Below, one piece after another: positions 36,926-46,455 of a stretch of DNA of 64,000 nt (positions are counted from its first letter, which is position 1; every line of letters starts with the position of its first letter). The translations under genes and the position numbers were made by a program. Origin of the DNA: Pogostemon cablin (Eukaryota; Streptophyta; Magnoliopsida; Lamiales; Lamiaceae); contig CM042966.1 of NCBI GenBank assembly GCA_023678885.1, forward strand, positions 25,868,028-25,932,027, written 5' to 3'. The notes beneath the pieces are model-generated. The model searched no databases, had not been told where the DNA came from, and saw only the letters and a program-made list of their open reading frames with translations.

Positions 36926-37333
36926 CCGTTACAAATATACGTGCAATACTTAATAACTAAGATATGATACATTTACAAATTAATATATTTTTTTATCACT
37001 ATTATTATTCCGAAAACATGTGATACTTAATAATTACGAAATAGTGTATTTATACTCATAAAATAATTTACTCATATATCCAAATTAATGCACGTAAATA
37101 TTTATGCACCCATATATTCACACACCGTCCCAATTTTTATCACGAATGTCTCAAATAAAATGTAACGATAAATAAAATATAGAAACAATTGTCACATAAT
37201 TGTCACATTATTATCACATAATTGCCACATAATTATCACATAATTGCCACATAATTATCACATAATTATAAAATGCACATAACAAAAATTAAATTATATT
37301 GGCACATGAGTAGTGAGAAGCTCGGGTATCACA
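35123..37333 (-). repeat. Gypsy 5' LTR
   Basis: 2211 bp copy of the LTR and the promoter-bearing one for minus-strand transcription. It contains a pure AT run of about 80 bases at 36540-36620 and an ATT run at 36885-36925, both expanded relative to the other LTR. Confidence 0.95.
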
Positions 37334-37338
37334 AACCG

Positions 37339-37465
37339 TTTCTGACCTTATCCATTCAGAAAAAAACAGATTTGTTGCTGATAATGTTGGAACATCCTGA
37401 ATAACAAAATCACAAAAAATAGGGAAAGACAAAACTAAAAAGATTGTGATAATATCACACCAACA
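37339..37465 (-). repeat. Copia 3' LTR, second part
   Basis: Continues the LTR interrupted at 28269 and ends ATCACACCAACA, as the other LTR does at 41751. A second copy of its last 23 bases lies at 37569-37591, followed by AACTCCCCCTTTTTGC, suggesting a local duplication of the LTR edge and purine tract. Confidence 0.88.
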
Positions 37466-37591
37466 ATCTTTCCCTTTTTGTCTTTCTCCATACGAATTAA
37501 AAATAATAACAGATAAACAAAGAAAAATACAAATAATCAAGAAAATACAAGAAAAGGCAAAACGAAAAAGGATTGTGATAATATCACACCA

Positions 37592-39030
37592 ACAAACTCC
37601 CCCTTTTTGCTTTTCTACACAAGCTAACACAAAAAAAAATAATAACATATATAAAAAAATAAAATCACAAAACATGTAACACAAACAGAACTAAAAAAAA
37701 ACGTACATGTTATAACATAACATGATAACAAAAGACTTCCTAATCATCACATAGCTTTATCAATCTTATCAACCCAAAGACTTCCTTATCATCACATAGC
37801 TTTATTAATGTTACTAATGTTATCAACTCCCCCTGAATACACTCCCCCTAAATCTGATCCCAAGATATCAAGATCATGGCACAAAAACATCTCCCCCTAC
37901 ACTCCACATTTTCCTCTACCTTTGTTCTTAGGCCAACAAACCTTTCTCCTACATCTTCTCCCCTTGCTTGTGGAGAAAGGAAGGAACCCTAAGGTAAGTC
38001 AAATTATGAATGACGAAAGAGATCAAAGTTTTGAAATGTTGAAAGGCTATGTTACAGCAATTCGGATGACATTATCATCTCAACAACAGGTTACTTCAAG
38101 GCTTTTGTAATCTTAACAAGAATCATGGAGAGTGTTATGAGATTAAGAACAGTGATGAATTTCTGAAATGGAAGCTCTTTGATGGAGGTATGGGTTTGTG
38201 ATTGAATGAGGATGAACGAGACTCTAGGAATGAATATTTCAAGCAAGAATGATGTTGTCACTCTTATGTCAGATCAAGACATTCAACACTTAAAACCACA
38301 ATGACTTAAGCAAGAGAGACAACTCATACAATTAAGTGATAAGGCAAATTGATATTTCAAAAAAAAAGGACATGGAAATGAAATATGAATACATATACTA
38401 ATATAATATATGCATGAAATCCCAAGAAACTATTCATTAGAAAGTTAATCTCTAAATGAGCAGCTGTAAATATATGAGAAGCACAATCTCACTAAAAATG
38501 GAAAAAGAACAATATTAATATACATAAATATAATATACATACAAAAAAAAGTTATAACATATACAATAAAATTTTTATTTTGCAAGAGAAATTAACGAGT
38601 CAGAATTTATTCAATTTTTATAAATAGGCACACACACCTTTCGTACTTTGCTAGTACGGATGATATTTTTAAGAAATTATTTTTTTATCACCTTTAGAAA
38701 AGAACACATCGTAGTAGCCACCTCCGTGTGCCTAGTTACTCAGTAATGAATCAACAACCTTTAGATATATAATACTTTTAATCATGACTTTTGCATTTCG
38801 AATATCATCTTAAAATTTCTTTTTGACTATTTGTCTTTTTCTCTCAATTTTTTATAAGGTGTGTGTTCAGAAGCATGAATTTTTCGACTCAAAAATTTCT
38901 TTTGCAACCTAAAAATAAAATTCTACATATCCACATTTTACACAAAAACACATGAGAGAAAAATTAATATTATATATTGTTATTCCACAAATAGATTTTC
39001 AAAAGAAGAAAAATCTCAAAAAGAAAGTGC
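37592..39030 (-). other. Copia internal 3' region, non-coding
   Basis: Between the purine tract and the end of the pol remnant. Repeated ACTCCCCCT strings at 37590-37900 (purine tracts on the element strand). No coding recognised. Confidence 0.55.
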
Positions 39031-39032
39031 CT

Positions 39033-39494
39033 TTAAAAAAAATCAGTCAACTGCTTATTTGTAGAAAAGTCTTCCAATTTTATAATTTCTTGTTCAACCA
39101 AGCCACATATGAAATGATGCCTTATGTCTAAGTGCTTTGAGTGTAAGTGTTGAACGGGGATTTTTGAAATATCAACAACACTTGAATTATCATAAAAAAT
39201 TGTAAGAATATCACTCTCATATCCATTGTCTTGAAGAGCCTCGAAAGCATATTTGGGTTCATGAACAGACAAACAACATTCAGTACCAACAAAGTTTGTC
39301 ACATAACTCATGCATATGAAATCAGCAATATCACTGAATTTAACAGATGACATGCATGCAGGCCTAACCACATTTCGTCGAGACTGTTGCATCACCAATA
39401 ATAAGAGTCGAATGATGGTTCTTTTGAATTTTGCTGGAAGGCTCATTCTGAGTATTTCTGAAAGAAATACTCTGTGTATTTTGTTCAAATTCAC
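39033..39494 (-). pseudogene. Copia pol remnant: RNase H end joined to pre-RT segment
   Basis: The minus frame runs from RNVVRPACMSSVKFSDIADF (segment just before RT) through EPKYAFEALQDNGY and then directly into RNase H sequence, FYDNSSVVDISKIPVQHLHS and KHLDIRHHFICGLVEQEI. The RT catalytic core that should lie between is absent, so this is an internal deletion. Frame ends at 39033. Confidence 0.82.
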
Positions 39495-39861
39495 CTTCTG
39501 GTTCGGCTGATGTTGTACTGGATGTTACAACATTTGGTCCAACATTCTTAGTTCGAATCCTGATTTCTGGTTCTTTCCAAAAACTTATTAAATCATAATC
39601 AATAAGATTTTCAGAAGGTCCTGAAACACTAGAAAGATCATCAAAAACAACATCTGCACTTTGTTGAACAATATTCAATTTGATATTAAAAACCCTATAA
39701 GCTTTGCTATTTTGAGAATAACCTAGAAAAATTCCTTTTTCATCCTTAGAATCAAACTGAATCAAATGTTTTCTATCTTTCAAAATGAAGCATAAACAAT
39801 CAAACACATGAAAATACCTAAGATTAGGTTTCCTACCATTTAAAATTTCATAAGAAGTCAT
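39364..39861 (-). pseudogene. Copia pol remnant: integrase C-terminal part and linker
   Basis: MTSYEILNGRKPNLRYFHVF and GIFLGYSQNSKAYRVFN are the conserved end of copia integrase. The acidic linker before RT follows. It overlaps 39033-39494 in another frame, so a shift separates them. Confidence 0.82.
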
Positions 39862-39870
39862 CTTGGAACC

Positions 39871-40945
39871 TTATCTTAAGTAAGTTCGATTAATCACATG
39901 ACATGCAGTGTTTACAGCTTCAGCCCAAAACTTTTTGGAAAGATTTTTCGAAACCAACATAACTTGAGTCATTTCTTGAAGAGTTTGGCTTTTCCTTTCA
40001 ACAATCCTATTTTGATGTGGAGTTTTTGGAGATAAAAGTTCATGAAAATTACATTTCTTTTCACAAAAACTACAAAACAACTTGTTTACAAATTCTTTTC
40101 CATGATCCGTTCTTAATCTGCAAACCTTAAGGTTATACAGACTTTCCAAACGTTTTACAAGTTTTTGAAAAACATCAAAAGCTTCCGATTTTTCTCTTAA
40201 GAATGAACTAAGTAAAATGTGAAAAATCATCTACACACACAAAAGTATACTCCTTACCTCCCAAACTAACAACCTCAAAAGGACCCATCACATCTATATG
40301 CAACAACTCAAAACAATGTGTCGTGGTGCAATGTGATAACTTTTCATGTGACATAGATTCACCATTTTGACAGAAACCACATACCAAACTTCTTTTAAAA
40401 GATAGTTTAGGAATACCTTCCACAACATCACACTTGATGAGTTTTTCGAGATTTTTGAAGTTCACATGCCTAAGTTTAAAATGCAAAATGATAGATTCAT
40501 CAAGATTCACATCAAGACAAGATACATTATTATGAATTAAATAACAATTGTTAATGGATCTTTTACCAGACATAACACATTTGTTAGAATCATTAAAAAC
40601 TTGACATGATTTTTTATCAAACTCAACATGAAGATTATCATCACATAACTGACTAATACTAATAAGATTAGAAAGAAGTCCTTTAACATGCAATACATTA
40701 GATAACTTAGGAAAACCTTCAAGATTCAGCGTACCATATCCAATGATTCTCCCTTTTGAACCTCCTCCGTAAGTAACATTTCCACCATCAAATTTGTGAT
40801 AATTACACAAAAGTTTAATGGATCCGGTCATATGACGTGAAAATCCACTATCAAAATACCAAAGACCTGGAACTGTAGCTTTTAGAGAAGAACAAATCAT
40901 GTTACACGAAAGATTAGAAAAAAATATAAACATCCATATAAACAC
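39871..40945 (-). pseudogene. Copia pol remnant: protease edge, pre-integrase and integrase core
   Basis: Two overlapping open pieces (40208-40945, 39871-40230). The first has the protease DSG motif (LWYFDSGFSRHMTG), the zinc-binding pre-integrase region (HFKLRHVNFKNLEKL, CGFCQNG), and integrase ELLHIDVMGPFEV and VCVDDFSHF. The second has LRTDHGKEF and QNRIVERKSQTLQEM, holding the second D and the E of the catalytic triad. It begins immediately after the primer site, so gag is gone. Confidence 0.85.
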
Positions 40946-40981
40946 ACAACAAACCCAAGGATCTATACTAAGTGACGTCTA

Positions 40982-41001
40982 GTAGTGGCTCTGATACCAC
41001 T
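40982..41001 (-). promoter_or_regulatory. Copia primer-binding site
   Basis: TGGTATCAGAGCCACT on the minus strand directly inside the LTR at 41002. Complementary to initiator tRNA-Met. Confidence 0.85.
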
Positions 41002-41751
41002 TGTTAGAGCCTGGTGTGTGCGCATAGTGGAATTCTGATTGGGGTGTACATTGTTACACAAAATGTTGTAACAAATACAGTAACAATGCACAACGGAAAT
41101 TTAAAAGGAGAGATTAACACAGAGATCTTTAAAAACTTTCTACTGGGTGTTTCACCAGTAGGGCCTTCAGGGCAAAAGACATATCATTACTGATATGTTT
41201 ATGAACAAATACAAGTTGACTCTTACAAGAAAACTTGAACAACGACACTTCATGGAAGTGGTACAGACTTAGAGAAACTGATCTATCCTAACATAACAAC
41301 CATACAGATCGTTATAGGCACACAACTGACGAGACAAGTCTAGAAAGACTATCTTATTCTCTCAGTACAAAAAGGATAGAAAAGAATCCCCAAAGTACAA
41401 ACGTATGAAACTCTCTCAATATCTAATCTCTAATCTGTAATCTCTGCCTAAATTTGATCACACATCCCTTATTTATAGATAATTAAATGTGGATAGATCT
41501 TCATGGTAGTTGTGATGGTTATAGGATCATCTCAACTCCTACCAACTCCCATGCAACTCCATTGTAAAATTTGATCATGGATGGCTCTAACAACATTTGA
41601 AAAACTTCAGCAATTATGAATAATCGTTTATGACCTTATCCATTCAGAAAAACAGATTTGTTGCTGATAATGTTGGAACATACTGAATAACAAAATCACA
41701 AAAAAAAGGGAAAGACAAAACTAAAAAGATTGTGATAATATCACACCAACA
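41002..41751 (-). repeat. Copia 5' LTR
   Basis: 750 bp, plus-strand ends TGTTAGAGCC and CACACCAACA, uninterrupted. It provides the empty-site comparison for the gypsy insertion. Followed by TGGTT (41752-41756). Confidence 0.9.
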
Positions 41752-41940
41752 TGGTTAAATATGAAAATTCTTAATGTACAGATTCAAATAAATTATATAC
41801 AATTCAAATATTCTAAAATGCAACCTATAAAATAATTTTATCTTGGTTAAATATGAAAATTTTTAATTTGCAGATTCAAATAAATTATATAATCCAAATC
41901 TTTCAAAATACAACCTATAAAATAATAAAAGAAGAAAAAT
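41752..41940 (+). repeat. Tandem duplication of about 94 bp
   Basis: TGGTTAAATATGAAAATT opens two successive units (41752 and about 41846), both ending CAACCTATAAAATAAT. AT-rich. The first base run is also the copia target site. Confidence 0.85.
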
Positions 41941-42329
41941 TCAAGAAAATATGGTAATATATTAAAATTTTACTATAAGTTCATTGAGAAAGAATTAGAA
42001 AAGACTTTAAAATTTTGAAATTTTAGAAAACAATTTTATATATACCATCATGTAACCCGCTCGTTAAGATTTTTTTATCTTTCAATTAATAATATATAAT
42101 AATTTGATATCTTGATATATTACATTGTGATGCACTTAACAAAATAAGTTAAAATATATGTTTTCATTTTAAAAATGGGTATTAAAGATTTAATAATGTA
42201 ATTAGATAGGGAAAACTTTATTTATTTATTTTAGTATCATTTTTTTATCTTTATATATTAAATTTGGCAATCTACTTGACAAAATAAAGTAAAATTTCAG
42301 TTGCGTATTGAAGTAGCAAATTGATGTTG

Positions 42330-43111
42330 TCTTGAATTGACATTCAGAAATAAATCACACATTTTTATTATCTGCTCTTCTGCTTCTGTTCTCAGTTATC
42401 AGGTGTGTTTGTTGGTATCTATTTCTATCAATTCATATATCATTCTCTCCCACTTCTCAGACTCGGATATTGTGATTTCCGAAATTGAGTCTCTTGCCTT
42501 TCCCCATCCCAGTGGTTGCTTTTCTTGCGACTCTTCCGCCCAGTTTTGTAATTACTTTTATTCATGATAGCAAAGTTCAGTTCTTACTTGTTATATGATA
42601 TATGACTGGGATTACAGAGTGGTTTCCTTTTATTTTCTTTTAAATTTTAAATCTTTTGCCTTCTCCCCTCCCTCTTAATGTTCGATGCTTCTCTTCTTTG
42701 TTTGATTTTGCTGAGATGAAAATAATGCCAATTTGCTGTATATATTCTTTTTTCTGAAATTATGTAATAGATAATGAGGTGTTCATCCTTGTACTTGAAT
42801 CTTGAAATCATTTTAGGCTGCTTGGAATTGTTCATTACAGTTGCACCCTGTACAGTGGTTTCCATCAATCTATTTTTTGGATCATATACACTACACTTTT
42901 ACTTCCTAATCTCTACATTGTTTTACTGCTCTTATTTTTTAAAATTACTGTTATTAGAACTTTTCAAATTCTAATTTTCTCAAGCTTCTTTGCTATCAAT
43001 ATTGACACAATTGACCCATCCATTTTCTAATAACTTGAAGACCCATTTCTTTCTCTTCATCGATGAAAATGATTTTTTAATGACAGCGTTTTATTTTGAT
43101 TTTTGTTACAG
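42330..43111 (+). promoter_or_regulatory. Probable 5' UTR exon and intron of the 43152 gene
   Basis: Composition changes from AT-rich to gene-like near 42330. A donor-like CAG|GTGTGT lies near 42402 and an acceptor TTTGTTACAG at about 43110, 40 bases before the start codon. Splicing inferred. Confidence 0.45.
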
Positions 43112-43151
43112 GTCTTATTAGAAAAGAAGACAAAATATTCAAAAAAATTAA

Positions 43152-45581
43152 ATGAATAAACTTCTGGAATTTGGCAGAAAAGCTATGTTCTATGTTAGAG
43201 TTCTATCTGGATATGAAGAGCGCAGAATTCGATCTTACAGACTACAGCTCCAGCAGCGCCTCCAACAGGTTTCTATTTATTTTATGTTTTTGCTACTCAT
43301 AATGGATTGAAGGTAAGCAGTATATTTGTTTCTATTTATGAGATTAAGTTTATAGTTTTCGCCATCAATTGAGAAATTTTAAATGGATGTCTTGTTGAGC
43401 AAATTTGTTCACTGGTTGTGTGGGTTTTGATTAGATGGAGAGTGTTGAATTCACCCCATTGGTGGCAATGCACTGTAAATTGGGCCATGGCTTGTTATAG
43501 GATGTATTCTCTGTCATATGTACCAATTGGGGTATTATAAGCTATACATGATCGACACCTACAACTATCTTAGCTATAGCATATAGATTACATTTTTTTA
43601 CGTGTCCGAGTTTTGGGTTGATTCTATTACTACTGTAATGCTATAGTTGGTTGAGTCAATGAAAATATCTCTATATCCGTCTTTTAGTGATGTATATTTT
43701 ACAAGGTTATTGATTTGTTGTGCTTTTTGGTGTATGTTTGTTTGAGCATTATGAGTTTTACTTATAAACCCTAGCAAGAAATCTCAAATACAAGAACTGG
43801 GACAAAGCTGGGGTTGTTTGGTGTTTATACATGTAATTACATGCGTCTGCCTTAGAGGATTAGAGCATTTGCACGCTCTGTATGGTCCTTCAGGCCTTCT
43901 CCTTACTTCATATTACTGGCATTGACTAGGCACAAGCAAGGAAAGCAGCTCTCAATATGGTCCCTGAACAAATTATTTTATCCGAGGTGCGGAAGATGGT
44001 TGATGATATGCGAGCTCTAAATAAGAAGTTGGAGGAAACAGTAAGTTTTTTTATTCTTTGTTTTATTTGCATGACTTTTACTATATTTGAACAGTGAACT
44101 GCTATTATTCAGTAATGTACTAATGTTCATAATTAATGCACACACATATTGGCTAATATTAATCCAAGTTACCCAACCAGATTTACTGTATTGACTTGAG
44201 TGTTAAAACTCTTGCGTATTTTAAAATTTAGGATCTTTGAATTTACCAAAAAGAGGAATTGAGCTAGTTGTATAAATAATTCTGATATTAGTATGTGTGG
44301 AACATTTATGTAACTTATCGATTAAAATAGAGAACTAAAACTTGATTTGTTGGAAAAGTTGGATGAGATGAATTACATGTGCATCATATGTGAATTGGAG
44401 CCCTGCTACATTTTTGGTTCACATATCATGTTTCAGAGAGTTCATGCAGAGATTGGTGTGTTTAGGCACCAAACGTAACGTATGATTGACATTTTTTGAT
44501 AAATTATCACTCTCTCTGACAATAGTTAATAGTAATACTCGCTACTGTTGGCTGACTATTACATTCTTATGCCATTCTATGTCTGGCTGTCTGTTCATCA
44601 AATCAACTATTTCGTCCTTTGTTGTTAAGCATTCAAAAATTTCCCTTTCGTAATTGATGAATAGCCTTACTGGCAATGTGATCTATGAATGACGACTCTA
44701 GGGTCAAAGCTATTTGGTCCTCCAATAGAGTACCAAATATTCGTTGGAGTAGCAGAGAACTACACATAACAGTGTACTGTATGCCGTATTCAATAATCTG
44801 ATGCATAATTTATCGGCCACATATCGTCTTAAAGAGGATAATGGGCTAGGAGCAAAACATTTTATTTCATGTTCCTTAATAAACCATTAGATTACACTAA
44901 ATGCAAGTAACGAAGATTGTGTATCCTGCCAAGGAAGAGGTTACGTTCTTTAGTGAATTTTGAAATTCGCTCCTTTAATAAATTGCAAAATGTATTTACT
45001 AGTTTAACTTCACTTGGTTTTATGAGTTAGGTAGACAGTTTCCTTGTCTATGATGTTTATAGGAAAATTTCTCCGTTTCATCGTATCTATATATATGCAC
45101 CTTTGGTTCACATTAAAGCCATGGAAGTCATGTTATGCTGTGAAATATCATTGGTTGTCTTTATTCTCCTACTTATTTTATGCCTGGCTATCTTTAAAGG
45201 GGTCTTCTATTTATTGTTGGGAAAATGCTTTATGCTTCCAAAAATAGCATAATGCTAGTGAGCTTGGTTGTGTATTAGACTTCTCTTCCAACATCTACTT
45301 CTCTGTGATGGTATCAGTTGGTTTGAATATTAGATGATTGTCCACAGGAGGCAGCCATTGAGGATTACTTCAAGCCAATTGACAAGGAAGCAGAGATGAT
45401 CACGAAAATGCAGCTCGAGGGAGAAGAGAAGACAATGAGAGAGATGGTGGCGACCATGGAAAGACAGGTTTTACTCGAGCAAGTTGAAGCTGAAAAACTA
45501 GCAAGTTCTCAAACCACTGAAGCAGAGCAGCACATTAAGGAATCGGGATGCTCAGAAAAGAAGAGTGCCCGAATGGGATGA
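43152..45581 (+). CDS. Small coiled-coil plant protein, function unknown
   Basis: Three exons with GT-AG sites: 43152-43268, 43930-44040, 45348-45581, all phase 0, giving 153 residues. The start is fixed by an in-frame TAA directly upstream (43149-43151). The N-terminus MNKLLEFGRKAMFYVRVLSG is basic and partly amphipathic and could be an organelle-targeting helix (inference). Residues about 20-120 are charged and helical with heptad-like spacing (ERRIRSYRLQLQQRLQQAQA, KMVDDMRALNKKLEETEAAI, MQLEGEEKTMREMVATMERQ), so a coiled coil is likely. The C-terminal 25 residues are polar. No catalytic motif seen. I believe this is a conserved plant protein but cannot name it. It converges on PAM16, whose stop is about 0.9 kb downstream on the other strand. 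Confidence 0.85.
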
Positions 45582-46455
45582 TCCCAGTCCACCCTTTTAT
45601 ACAATTTTGGCAGTTGATTAGTACACCACGCTTGTTTGCTCCCGTTTCTTGAATCTTTTATTCGGAAAATGAAAGGGGAAATTATTATAATCCAGCTCCA
45701 CCATGCTGTTTCATCTAGATTGAATAAATGTGGTGTTCACATGAAGTTGGTAGCTTGTGATTGCGAAATAACACAGATTTCTATGCTGTGAACTGTAACT
45801 ATCTATGAGGTGGAGTGAAAATTACACTCGAGGGTCTTATTTTATATAAGTAGACGTTTGTTGGAATGTCAACATTCCATTGCTAAGGAATACGTTCAAT
45901 AACCATAAAAAGCTATTCACAACTAAGAAAACGCATTATAACTTTTATATGACAAAGTTAACTTCATTAAATGTGTACACGAATGACAATCTAGATTAAA
46001 ATCAAAACTAATGTCAATCAGACATGGGAATAGATGCATATGCAATAAACAAAGTTTACTCAATCAATCAAATGTAGTATGATGCTATAAATTGGAAAGC
46101 TTGCTTTAACTTTTAATTATATATCAATAGCTTTCACTTATAACTGGAGCAACAAAGAGAAAATTCGTTACAAGCGACTTATAACAAACTGGAGTAACAA
46201 AGAGAAAATTGGTTGCATGCGACGACTGCGGAAAAGATGGACCAATGGCGAAGAAGCCTTACATACATAGAGATCCTCAGCTTAACATCACCCCAACGAA
46301 CAAATGTTCTTATCAAATCTAATAGAGGGAAACCCCATCTCTCGACATGAAAGTAAAACTAAGTATACTAGCAACCAGAAAATTAAGGATTAGTTATTGG
46401 TAGACACGGGAAAGAGGAGAAAGATTATGCAGAGGTGTTCTTCAAGTAACGGCTT
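45582..46455. other. Convergent 3' UTRs and spacer
   Basis: Holds the 3' UTRs of the + strand gene and of PAM16 on the minus strand. No further frame. A 21-base-spaced repeat AACTGGAGCAACAAAGAGAAAATT lies near 46145-46210. Confidence 0.5.

Larger units (their letters stand above)
28270..37333 (-). mobile_element. Full-length Ty3/gypsy chromovirus (Tekay-like)
   Basis: 9064 bp, complete in structure: LTRs 28270-30406 and 35123-37333, 5-bp target duplication AACCG, primer site TGGTATCAGAGC (minus strand, next to 35123, initiator tRNA-Met), purine-rich tract next to 30406, and one gag-pol reading frame between. The C-terminal chromodomain-like segment and domain order indicate a chromovirus, most likely Tekay/Del (established clade features; assignment by eye). 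The LTRs differ at six positions, all transitions, over the first 300 bases, plus repeat-length changes, so insertion is fairly recent. The gag-pol frame is nevertheless broken. Confidence 0.94.
27676..41751 (-). mobile_element. Ty1/copia retrotransposon, split by a nested gypsy element
   Basis: Minus-strand element with LTRs at 27676-28269 plus 37339-37465 (interrupted) and 41002-41751. Own length without the nested insertion is about 5.0 kb. The primer site next to the right LTR reads TGGTATCAGAGC on the minus strand, complementary to initiator tRNA-Met. A purine tract AAAAAGGGAAAGAT precedes the left LTR, and a second LTR-end-like copy lies at 37569-37591. Gag and most of RT are missing, so it is non-autonomous. 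TGGTT target duplication on both sides. Confidence 0.85.
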
